Shown: positions 1 through 6,565, counted from the stretch's first letter. The stretch is DNA of 10,927 nt from Alphaproteobacteria bacterium (GCA_030039775.1 JASHUX010000386.1:1-10927); one strand, 5' to 3'. The notes: generated by a model from the letters alone, not told the origin. Numbers and translations: made by a program.

Positions 1-995
1 AAGCATGCTTCCGCGGCCAGGTATTTCGCCGCGTTGGCCTCGGCGCCGCAGGGCAAGCCCTGGTCGTACTTCCACGCCGCCTGCATCGTCACCAGATTGG
101 CGGCCTCGAGATTCATCCAGCATTCCGCGAGCGGATGCTGAATCGCCTGATTCATGCCGATCGGCCGGTCGAACACTTCGCGCGTCTTGGCGTACGCGGT
201 CGCCTTGCGCAGCGCCGCGCGGCCGAGCCCGACACATTCCGCCGCGATCAAGATGCGCTCTGGGTTCATGCCGTGAAGGATGTATTCGAAGCCCCTACCC
301 TCCTCGCCGATGCGGTCGGCGACCGGCACCCGGAAGCCGTCGAAAAAGATCTGGTTCGAGTCAACCGCGGCCCGACCCATCTTGTCGATCTCGTGCATCT
401 CGACATGGGTTCGGTCGATATCCGCATAGAACAGGCTCAGCCCCTCTGTCGGCTTTGTTACCTGCTCTAGCGGCGTGGTGCGCGCCAGCAGCAGCATCTT
501 GTCGGCCTTCTGCGCGCCGGTGATCCAGACTTTCTGCCCGTCGACGACATAGTGATCGCCGTTGCGCCGCGCCCGGGTCTTGAGCCGCGTCGTGTTGAGG
601 CCGGTGTTCGGCTCGGTGACGGCGAAGCACGATTTCTGCTGGCCGCGCGCCGAGGCCGGCAACATGCGTCGCTTTTGCTCGTCGGTGCCGAACACCACCA
701 CGGGATTAAGTCCGAAAATATTGAGATGGATCGACGAGCAGCCGCTGATGCCAGCGCCGGATTCGGCGACGACCTGCATCATCAGCGACGCCTCAAGAAT
801 GCCGAGGCCGGAGCCGCCATAAGCTTCGGGGATGCAGATGCCGAGCCAGCCGTTTTCCGCCAGGGCCGCGAAAAAATCGGCGGGGTAACGGCCCTCGCGA
901 TCCGCCTTCAGCCAATAATCGTCGCCGAAGCGCGCGCAGATGCCCGCGACCCCGGCGACGAGGCTTTGCTGTTCCCGGGTCAGGTCGAAATCCAC
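1..995 (-). CDS. Acyl-CoA dehydrogenase, paralogue 1 (C-terminus cut by window edge)
   Basis: Flavin-dependent alpha,beta-dehydrogenation of an acyl-CoA in the cytoplasm. I translated 331 codons from a GTG start at 995 with no stop or frameshift; the family is usually about 380-390 residues, so roughly 50 are missing past the left edge. The start is chosen because a purine-rich AGGGAGAGGG lies just upstream and the protein opens MDFDLTREQQ, typical of the family. Visible landmarks are PEAYGGSG (about 56-63), the flavin/substrate segment CFAVTEPNTG (123-132), the beta-domain VDGQKVWITGA (151-161), and GMNPERILIAAECVG (242-256). E247, just before R248, lies where isovaleryl-CoA dehydrogenase carries its catalytic glutamate (family knowledge, aligned by eye). 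The normal C-terminal glutamate position is outside the window. It is clearly paralogous to the acyl-CoA dehydrogenase at 3484-4647. Substrate unknown; a dicarboxylyl- or branched acyl-CoA is possible. Confidence 0.93.
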   Translation of the reverse strand, partial: MDFDLTREQQSLVAGVAGICARFGDDYWLKADREGRYPADFFAALAENGWLGICIPEAYGGSGLGILEASLMMQVVAESGAGISGCSSIHLNIFGLNPVVVFGTDEQKRRMLPASARGQQKSCFAVTEPNTGLNTTRLKTRARRNGDHYVVDGQKVWITGAQKADKMLLLARTTPLEQVTKPTEGLSLFYADIDRTHVEMHEIDKMGRAAVDSNQIFFDGFRVPVADRIGEEGRGFEYILHGMNPERILIAAECVGLGRAALRKATAYAKTREVFDRPIGMNQAIQHPLAECWMNLEAANLVTMQAAWKYDQGLPCGAEANAAKYLAAEAC

Positions 996-1032
996 CGCCC
1001 TCTCCCTGCCATTTCCGGCTAGTCTAACCGCC
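996..1032. promoter_or_regulatory. 37-base divergent intergenic region
   Basis: This is all the non-coding DNA between two divergently read start codons (GTG at 995 on minus, ATG at 1033 on plus). It holds the minus-strand ribosome binding site and no recognisable Shine-Dalgarno sequence for the plus gene. A full promoter pair does not fit, so at least one promoter must lie inside the opposing gene, or the plus-strand transcript may be leaderless. I saw no convincing -35/-10 pair here. Confidence 0.5.
998..1007 (-). promoter_or_regulatory. Ribosome binding site for the GTG-started acyl-CoA dehydrogenase
   Basis: On the minus strand the bases read AGGGAGAGGG, ending two bases before the GTG at 995. 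The GGGAG core is about six bases from the start. This purine run, plus the good N-terminal fit to the family, is why GTG rather than a downstream ATG is taken as the start. Confidence 0.6.
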
Positions 1033-2289
1033 ATGGCGACGACAATCGAGTTGGGGCGGCTGGCGTTTCGCGATTATGTCCGGCCGGGCGATTTCGTAGT
1101 GTGGGGACAGGGGTGCGGCGAGCCGCTGTCCTTGACCGAGGCGCTGATGGCGCAGCGCCGGGATATCGGCCGCTTCAGCGTCTTCACCGGCCTATCCTAT
1201 TCGACAACGGTGGAACCTCAGTTCGGCGATGTCGTGGATTTCTATTCCTATCATGGCGGCGCGTCGAACCAACAGCTCGGCGATCGTCTCAACATCGTGC
1301 CGTGCCACTATTCGCAACTACCGACGATCTTGCGAGAACATTGCGATGTGCTTCTGGTTCAGGTGTCGCCGCCCGACGCCGAAGGCCGGTACAGTCTCGG
1401 CGTCAGCCAGGACTACATCATCCCGCTGATCGACCGAGCGCGCACGGTTATCGCCGAAGCAAACGACCAGGTGCCATGGGTTCCGAGCGAACGCACGCTG
1501 GGCGAGGCCGATATCGACACAATCGTGACGACGTCGCAGCCGCCGCTGGAGATGCGGTCGCGGCAGCCCGACGACATCGACCGCGCGATTGCGGCAAACG
1601 CAGCAGGGCTGATCGATGATGGCGTCACGCTCCAGCTCGGCATCGGCACCTTGCCGGCGGCGATCCTGTCGGCATTGTCCGGACACCGTCATCTCGGCAT
1701 TCATACCGGCTCGCTGTTCGATCCGGCGGTCGATCTGATCGAAGCGGGGGTGGTCGACAATTCGCGAAAGGGCATCGATGCGGGCCTGACCATCGCGGGC
1801 ATGCTGCTGGGAACGCGAAAGCTGTTCGACTTCGCCGACCGTAACCGGCGGATTGCGATGCGTTCCTCGCTCTACACGCACGACGTCGAGGTGCTGGGTC
1901 GGATCAACAAATTCACCGCACTCAACTCGGCGATCGAAGTCGATCTGACCGGACAGGTGAATGCCGAGGTCGCGGACGGGCGTTATATCGGCGCGGTCGG
2001 CGGTGCGGTCGATTTCCTGCGCGGTGCGCACCGGTCCAAGGGCGGCCTGCCGATCATTGCGTTACGCTCGCGCGCCGGCGGCAAGAGCAAGATCGTCGCG
2101 ACGCTGTCCGGCCCCGTCAGCACCTCGCGTGCCGATGCCGGGATCATCGTCACCGAGTATGGGATCGCCGATCTGCGGGGTCAGCCGCTTCGCGAGCGGA
2201 TCAAGCGCATGATCGACATCGCGCATCCCGCCGACCGGGACGCGCTCGACCGTCACCAGGCGAGTTCAAGGATTTCGACAATATCCTGA
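1033..2289 (+). CDS. Acetyl-CoA hydrolase/transferase family protein (Cat1 / 4-hydroxybutyrate CoA-transferase type)
   Basis: Moves CoA between carboxylic acids through a glutamyl-CoA thioester, activating a free acid for acyl-CoA metabolism. The 418-residue product is near the usual 430 or so for this family. Landmarks: YSYHGGASNQ (71-80), VQVSPPDAEG (109-118), LQLGIGTLPAAI (200-211), the LGIHTGSLFD segment (221-230), NSAIEVDLTGQVNAE (298-312), and VTEYGIADLRG (373-383). E302 in the AIEVDLTGQ motif fits the catalytic glutamate described for 4-hydroxybutyrate CoA-transferase. An in-frame ATG at 940 would lengthen it by 31 residues but overlaps the opposing gene and adds an unfamily-like N-terminus, so 1033 is preferred. 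There is no clear ribosome binding site. The last 12 or so codons are antisense to the end of the next gene. The family also contains itaconate CoA-transferase (Ict/RipA), succinate and acetate enzymes, so the substrate is open. Confidence 0.9.
   Translation: MATTIELGRLAFRDYVRPGDFVVWGQGCGEPLSLTEALMAQRRDIGRFSVFTGLSYSTTVEPQFGDVVDFYSYHGGASNQQLGDRLNIVPCHYSQLPTILREHCDVLLVQVSPPDAEGRYSLGVSQDYIIPLIDRARTVIAEANDQVPWVPSERTLGEADIDTIVTTSQPPLEMRSRQPDDIDRAIAANAAGLIDDGVTLQLGIGTLPAAILSALSGHRHLGIHTGSLFDPAVDLIEAGVVDNSRKGIDAGLTIAGMLLGTRKLFDFADRNRRIAMRSSLYTHDVEVLGRINKFTALNSAIEVDLTGQVNAEVADGRYIGAVGGAVDFLRGAHRSKGGLPIIALRSRAGGKSKIVATLSGPVSTSRADAGIIVTEYGIADLRGQPLRERIKRMIDIAHPADRDALDRHQASSRISTIS
2253..2289. other. 37-base convergent 3' overlap of two coding regions
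   Basis: The plus-strand CoA-transferase stop (2287-2289) lies inside the minus-strand reductase gene, whose stop is at 2253. The last 12 codons of each gene are therefore encoded antisense to each other. No terminator can fit between them, so opposing transcripts must overlap at least here. Confidence 0.85.
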
Positions 2290-3431
2290 GGGCCGGCGAT
2301 TTTGCGCGGGTTGGCTGGGATGGCGGGATCGTGCATCGAGTGTTCGGCGATGGTGGAAAAATCGTCGCGCTTGATGCCGATATCGCGAAGCCGCGTCGGG
2401 AGGCCGAGCCCGGCCACGAGCTCGCGCACCAGGTCGCCTGCGGCCCGGTCGGGCGCGCCCATAAAGGCGCTGATGCGTTTCTGCCGCTCGCCGTTCACGG
2501 CGGCGTTCCAGCGCAGAGCCGCCGGCAGCATGACGCAGGACGTGACGCCGTGCGGAATCTTGAAGCGGCCGCCAAGGATGTGACCGATGCCATGGCTGGC
2601 GCCGATGCCGATGCCCTCGGCGGCGCCGGTAATCGATAACCACATGCCGAGCTGGCCTTCGAGGCGGGGTTCGAGATCAGTTGGTCGTGCCTTGATGCCG
2701 GGCAGCGCACGGGCCATCAACCGGATCGCCTCGCTTGCCGTCGCGTCCGAATAAGGATGGGCGCCAGGCGTACAGAACCGTTCCACCGCATGGTCGAGCG
2801 CTTTCACACCGGTGGAAAGCAGCAATTCGGGCGGCGTGTCCAGAGTCGCGGCGGGATCGAGCACCACCGTTTGCGGAACGAACAGCGGATGATCGAAGCC
2901 CTCCTTGCCGCCGCGCGCTTTGTTGAAGATGCCGGCGGCGTCGGTGAATTCGGCGGCGGAATAGGTCGTCGGAACCGCAAGCATACGAATCGCGCGTTCC
3001 ATTCCCGTAGGGCACCGGCTTTGGTCGAGATGCGAGGCCTTATCGCCACCGCGGCGATACGGCTCCATCGCGTCGGTGGTGGCGAGGTCGTGCCATAGAC
3101 ACAGCAGCATCCCCTTGGTCGCGTCGATAACCGAACCGCCGCCGACCGCGATCAGCAACTGCGCGTCGACGGCACGCGCCCGTGCGGCGCCTTCGATCAC
3201 GGCCTCGCGTGGCGAATGCGCCGTAACGCCGCCGTAGAGACCGCCGCAACGCGAACCGAGCGCGGCCGATAAGCGCGTCGCCAAGCCGCCTTCGCCGCTC
3301 AACGAGCGCGTGCTCATGACGTAGATGCGATCAAAGCCAAGCGCCGCGACTTCGGCCACGACCGCTTCGGCCGCCGGTTTGCCGTAAACCACGCGTTCTT
3401 GCCGCGGGAAGTGATGCGTGCCGTGCGTCAT
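2253..3431 (-). CDS. Maleylacetate reductase-like iron-containing alcohol dehydrogenase family protein
   Basis: Probable NAD(P)H-dependent reductase acting on maleylacetate (to 3-oxoadipate) or a related oxo acid or aldehyde. The reading frame is open up to 3485, but ATG 3431 is preferred because GGAG lies six bases upstream and the product then begins MTHGTHHFPRQERVVYG, a normal start for this family (392 residues). Landmarks: nucleotide-binding GGGSVIDATKG (97-107), VPTTYSAAEFT (153-163), GVKALDHAVE (208-217), and ASHGIGHILGG followed by KIPHG (278-295). Compared with FucO-type enzymes, H214, H280 and H294 match metal-ligand histidines and H284 matches the extra histidine. The aspartate ligand, however, is replaced by K210. 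A non-aspartate here is typical of maleylacetate reductase-like members, from memory of the family. The 3' end overlaps the convergent CoA-transferase by 37 bases. A different short-chain oxo substrate is possible. Confidence 0.85.
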   Translation of the reverse strand: MTHGTHHFPRQERVVYGKPAAEAVVAEVAALGFDRIYVMSTRSLSGEGGLATRLSAALGSRCGGLYGGVTAHSPREAVIEGAARARAVDAQLLIAVGGGSVIDATKGMLLCLWHDLATTDAMEPYRRGGDKASHLDQSRCPTGMERAIRMLAVPTTYSAAEFTDAAGIFNKARGGKEGFDHPLFVPQTVVLDPAATLDTPPELLLSTGVKALDHAVERFCTPGAHPYSDATASEAIRLMARALPGIKARPTDLEPRLEGQLGMWLSITGAAEGIGIGASHGIGHILGGRFKIPHGVTSCVMLPAALRWNAAVNGERQKRISAFMGAPDRAAGDLVRELVAGLGLPTRLRDIGIKRDDFSTIAEHSMHDPAIPANPRKIAGPQDIVEILELAW

Positions 3432-3437
3432 GGCAAT

Positions 3438-3441
3438 CTCC
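3438..3441 (-). promoter_or_regulatory. Ribosome binding site deciding the start of the reductase
   Basis: Minus-strand GGAG sits six bases before ATG 3431. Two earlier in-frame ATGs (3443 and 3485) have weaker upstream sequence, and using 3485 would overlap the divergent gene's start. This supports a 392-residue product. Confidence 0.55.
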
Positions 3442-3447
3442 ATCGTT

Positions 3448-3476
3448 TCGCCAACCTTAGCAGAATGCGTTACGAT
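3448..3476 (+). promoter_or_regulatory. Candidate sigma70-like promoter, possibly giving a leaderless mRNA
   Basis: TCGCCA (3448-3453) and TACGAT (3471-3476) each match 4 of 6 consensus positions and are separated by 17 bases. If used, transcription would begin about seven bases after the -10 box, essentially at ATG 3484, which would explain the missing ribosome binding site. Matches of this quality occur by chance, so this is only a candidate. Confidence 0.2.
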
Positions 3477-3483
3477 GATCCCC

Positions 3484-4647
3484 ATGACGAGCGAGACGAA
3501 AACATCGTTCCCGGATATACGCGATGGCGTGCGCCAATTGTGCGCGAATTTCCCCGGAAGCTATTGGCGCGCGCTCGACCGTGACCGTGCCTATCCGACC
3601 GAATTTGTGCGCGCGCTGACCGACGCGGGTTATCTCGCGGCGCTGATCCCGGAAGAGTATGGCGGCTCCGGTCTACCGCTCGCCGGCGCCGTCGCGATCA
3701 TGGAGACGATGCAGCACGCCGGCTGCAACGGCGCAGCGTGCCACGCGCAGATGTACATTATGGGCGCCCTTTTGCGGCACGGCAGCGACGCGCAAAAGCG
3801 AAAATACCTGCCGGCGATCACGTCGGGCGAGCTGCGCTTGCAGGCGTTCGGCGTGACCGAGCCGACCAGCGGCACGGACACGACCTCGCTTAAAACCACG
3901 GCGCGGCGTGACGGCGATCACTACGTCGTCAACGGACAAAAAATTTGGACCTCGCGCGCCGAGCATTCGGACTTAATGCTGCTCCTGGCCCGTACGACGC
4001 CCAAAGAACAGGTGGCGCGGCGCACGGACGGGTTATCGGTGTTCATCGTGGAGATGCGCGCGGCGCGCGGGCATGGCCTGACCATACGGCCGATCCGAAC
4101 CATGATGAATCATTCGACCACCGAGATTTTCCTCGACGATCTGCGGGTGCCTGCCGCCAATCTGCTCGGCGAGGAAGGTAAGGGCTTCCGCTACATCCTT
4201 TCCGGCATGAATGCCGAGCGTGTGTTGATTGCGGCGGAATGTGTCGGCGACGCCAAGTGGTTTATCGACAAGGCGGTCGCCTATGCTAAAGACCGGATCG
4301 TATTCGACCGGCCGATCGGCCAGAACCAGGGGGTTCAGTTCCCGATCGCGCGCGCGTATGCGCAGATGCGCGCGGCGGAGCTAATGGTGGCGGAAGCCGC
4401 GCGCCTGTTCGAAGCGGGCGAAGATTGCGGCGCTGAAGCCAACATGGCAAAGCTGCTCGCCGCCGATGCATCCTGGGCCGCGGCCGAAGCCTGCGTGCAA
4501 ACGCATGGCGGCTTTGGCTTCGCTGAGGAGTACGATGTCGAGCGCAAATTTCGCGAAACGCGGCTTTATCAAGTCGCGCCGATCTCGACCAACCTCGTGC
4601 TGTCCTATCTGGCCGAGCATGTCCTCGGCCTGCCCCGCTCCTACTGA
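3484..4647 (+). CDS. Acyl-CoA dehydrogenase, paralogue 2
   Basis: FAD-dependent acyl-CoA dehydrogenase of 387 residues, full family length. Upstream in-frame ATGs at 3418 and 3475 exist; 3484 (MTSETKTSFPDIRDGV) is preferred because the longer forms add a non-homologous segment overlapping the divergent gene. Landmarks: IPEEYGGSG (55-63), AFGVTEPTSGTDTTS (121-135), VVNGQKIWTSRAE (148-160), GEEGKGFRYILSGMNAERVLIAAECVG (229-255, key residue E245), DRPIGQNQGVQFPIA (275-289), and QTHGGFGFAEEYDVERKFRETRLYQ (339-363, R357). The usual C-terminal YEGT-type glutamate is absent (around residue 366 the sequence is VAPIST). E245 just before R246 matches the isovaleryl-/long-chain-type catalytic glutamate. 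It is first in a three-gene operon, its stop overlapping the next start (TGATG). It closely resembles the gene at 1-995, including the shared LLLARTTP and ILIAAECVG/VLIAAECVG segments. Confidence 0.95.
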   Translation: MTSETKTSFPDIRDGVRQLCANFPGSYWRALDRDRAYPTEFVRALTDAGYLAALIPEEYGGSGLPLAGAVAIMETMQHAGCNGAACHAQMYIMGALLRHGSDAQKRKYLPAITSGELRLQAFGVTEPTSGTDTTSLKTTARRDGDHYVVNGQKIWTSRAEHSDLMLLLARTTPKEQVARRTDGLSVFIVEMRAARGHGLTIRPIRTMMNHSTTEIFLDDLRVPAANLLGEEGKGFRYILSGMNAERVLIAAECVGDAKWFIDKAVAYAKDRIVFDRPIGQNQGVQFPIARAYAQMRAAELMVAEAARLFEAGEDCGAEANMAKLLAADASWAAAEACVQTHGGFGFAEEYDVERKFRETRLYQVAPISTNLVLSYLAEHVLGLPRSY

Positions 4648-5741
4648 TGATCAGGCCGCTTGAGGGCTTGCTGGTCGTCGCCGTCGAGCAGGCGGTGGCG
4701 GCGCCGTTCTGCACCGCGCGGCTGGCCGACGCCGGCGCGCGGGTGATCAAGATCGAGCGGCCGGAGGGCGATTTCGCGCGCGCCTACGACGATGCTGCGA
4801 ACGGCCTGTCGAGCTATTTCGTGTGGCTGAACCGCGGCAAGGAATCGCTGGTTCTCGATCTTACGCAGAAGGAGCACCGCTCGCCGCTGCACGAACTAAT
4901 CGCCGAGGCCGACATTCTGGTCCAGAACTTGAAGCGCGGTGCGCTGGCGCGGCTCGGCTTCGATGTCGCTGCGCTTCGCAACAAGCATCCGCGCCTCATC
5001 ACTTGCTCCATTAGCGGCTATGGCGAGGACGGACCTTATGCCGACCGAAAATCCTACGACGCCTTGATCCAGGCGGAGACTGGATTGACCGCGATAACCG
5101 GCACGGACGCGCCCGCCCGCGTCGGCTTTTCCGTCGTCGATATCTCGACGGGCGCCACGGCCTACGCCGCCATCCTTGAAGCGCTGATCGCGCGCGGCCG
5201 TACCGGCCAAGGCGCCGATATTCGTGTTTCCCTGTTCGACGTGATGGCCGACTGGATGAGCGTGCCCTTGATTCATGCTGCGGTTGGCCGGCCGCCGAGG
5301 CGCGTCCGCCTGGCTCATCCGTCGATCGCGCCGTATGGCGCATTCCTGTCAAAAGACGGCAAGCCGATCCTGATTTCGATCCAAAGCGAACGTGAATGGG
5401 GTGCCTTATGCGAGCGCGTGTTACGCCGGCCTGACGCGGTCGGCGACCCGCGTTTCGCCAGCGGCGTCGCGCGCGTCAACAACCGGCCCGCGACCGACGG
5501 CATGGTCGCCGACGTTTTTGGGACGCTCGGCCGCGACGAATTGATCGCGCGGTTGAGCGAGGCCGACATCGCCTTCGCCGAGGTCAATGAATTCGCCGAC
5601 ATGCTGCGCCATCCGCACTTGCGCCGCGTCACCGTCGACACGGAAATTGGACCCGTTACCTTTTCGGCGCCGGCGGCGATTTTCGACGGCGTGCCGCGTC
5701 GACTTGGCGCCGTGCCGAAACTAGGCGAGCACAAGGAATGA
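4647..5741 (+). CDS. CaiB/BaiF family (class III) CoA-transferase
   Basis: Transfers CoA from an acyl-CoA donor to a carboxylic acid through an aspartyl-CoA anhydride. The 364-residue product shows the family N-terminus RPLEGLLVVAVEQAVAAPF (3-21), followed by LADAGARVIKIERPEGDFAR (26-45), the nucleotide/CoA-binding LNRGKESLVLDL (61-72), SISGYGEDGPYADRKSYDAL (121-140), and RVGFSVVDISTGATAYAAIL (158-177). D165 is the expected catalytic aspartate. It is somewhat shorter than the roughly 400 residues common in the family, but ends cleanly. Its ATG overlaps the preceding stop by one base and no independent ribosome binding site is visible, so translation is probably coupled. The start motif and the neighbouring Meh-like hydratase recall mesaconyl-CoA C1-C4 transferase and related succinyl-CoA-dependent dicarboxylate transferases; the actual acid is not determined. 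Confidence 0.93.
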   Translation: MIRPLEGLLVVAVEQAVAAPFCTARLADAGARVIKIERPEGDFARAYDDAANGLSSYFVWLNRGKESLVLDLTQKEHRSPLHELIAEADILVQNLKRGALARLGFDVAALRNKHPRLITCSISGYGEDGPYADRKSYDALIQAETGLTAITGTDAPARVGFSVVDISTGATAYAAILEALIARGRTGQGADIRVSLFDVMADWMSVPLIHAAVGRPPRRVRLAHPSIAPYGAFLSKDGKPILISIQSEREWGALCERVLRRPDAVGDPRFASGVARVNNRPATDGMVADVFGTLGRDELIARLSEADIAFAEVNEFADMLRHPHLRRVTVDTEIGPVTFSAPAAIFDGVPRRLGAVPKLGEHKE

Positions 5742-6565
5742 CGGACATCGATATCGCGCATCTGCGCCAGTGGATCGGCCGCACCGAAGAGGTCGCTGAC
5801 GTGGTGACGCCGCGCCTCGTCGAGGGACTGCGCGCAACGCTTGACCGCTATAGCAGTGCCGTGCCCGTGGCGCTTCATTGGTGCCTCGCACCGATCATCG
5901 TGTCCGAGTCTCAACTCGGCCCCGACGGCCACGCTGCGCGCGGCGCCTTCCTGCCGCCTGTTCCGCTCCCGCGCCGCATGTTTGCCGGCGGCACGATCGC
6001 CTGTCGCGATGCCTTCCGCATCGGCGACGCGGTCACACGCGTATCGCGCATCGCCGACGTGACTGCGAAAACCGGACGGACGGGAACCCTGTGCTTTGTG
6101 GCGATCGATCACGAATACCGCACATCCCGCGGCGTCGCGGTCGCCGAACATCAAGACATTGTCTATCGGGAGGCGGAATCGCCGACCCGAGCGGTTACCG
6201 CGTCGGAGCCGCCGCGTCCGGCACCACGGTGGCAACGGAAGCTACGGGGCGATCCCGTGATGTTGTTCCGTTATTCGGCGCTCACCTTTAACGCCCACCG
6301 GATCCATTTCGACCGGGACTATTGCCGCGACGTCGAAGGCTACCCGGGCCTGCTGGTGCACGGACCGCTGCAGGCAACACTGCTGATCGAGCATGCGGTC
6401 GAGGCACGCGGCGCGCTGCCGCATCAATTCTCCTTCCGGGCGGTGCGGCCGCTATTCGATGGCGTCGAATTCAGCATCAACGCCGTGGAAGAGGGCGACG
6501 GTCTTTCGCTATGGATCGCGGACGATGCGGGCCGCGCGACGATGACCGCAACGGCACGCTGGTAG
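5738..6565 (+). CDS. Mesaconyl-C4-CoA / itaconyl-CoA hydratase-like protein (MaoC/FAS1-like dehydratase fold)
   Basis: Probable enoyl-CoA hydratase of the Meh/Ich type, which adds water to mesaconyl-C4-CoA or itaconyl-CoA to give citramalyl-CoA (family knowledge). The 275-residue product has an N-terminal dehydratase-like part (about 1-145), with LPPVPLPRRMFAGG (72-85), a proline-rich linker (about 149-164), and a C-terminal hotdog part. The latter contains the family signature FRYSALTFNAHRIHFDRDY (177-195), with N185, H187 and H190, and GYPGLLVHGPLQATLL (201-216). Its start overlaps the CoA-transferase stop by four bases (ATGA), so the two are translationally coupled. The stop TAG at 6563-6565 is separated by one base from the stop of the opposing molybdenum hydroxylase gene. 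The exact substrate could be another branched or dicarboxylic enoyl-CoA. Confidence 0.85.
   Translation: MTDIDIAHLRQWIGRTEEVADVVTPRLVEGLRATLDRYSSAVPVALHWCLAPIIVSESQLGPDGHAARGAFLPPVPLPRRMFAGGTIACRDAFRIGDAVTRVSRIADVTAKTGRTGTLCFVAIDHEYRTSRGVAVAEHQDIVYREAESPTRAVTASEPPRPAPRWQRKLRGDPVMLFRYSALTFNAHRIHFDRDYCRDVEGYPGLLVHGPLQATLLIEHAVEARGALPHQFSFRAVRPLFDGVEFSINAVEEGDGLSLWIADDAGRATMTATARW

Larger units (their letters stand above)
3432..3483. promoter_or_regulatory. 52-base divergent intergenic region
   Basis: Non-coding DNA between the reductase start (3431, minus) and the second acyl-CoA dehydrogenase start (3484, plus). It must contain, or overlap, control elements for both directions. The minus side carries GGAG; the plus side has no evident Shine-Dalgarno sequence. 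No clear operator palindrome was seen. Confidence 0.45.

Noticed and set aside
1..10. Perfect 10-base palindrome at the left edge
   Set aside because: It lies inside the coding sequence of the acyl-CoA dehydrogenase (codons for Glu-Ala-Cys) and is too short to mean anything by itself.
940..1032. Upstream in-frame extension of the Cat1-type CoA-transferase
   Set aside because: The extra 31 residues lie over the start of the divergent dehydrogenase and do not resemble the family N-terminus.
5315..6235. Open frame of 306 codons on the minus strand across the CoA-transferase and hydratase genes
   Set aside because: Antisense to two genes with catalytic motifs and lacking any recognisable domain.
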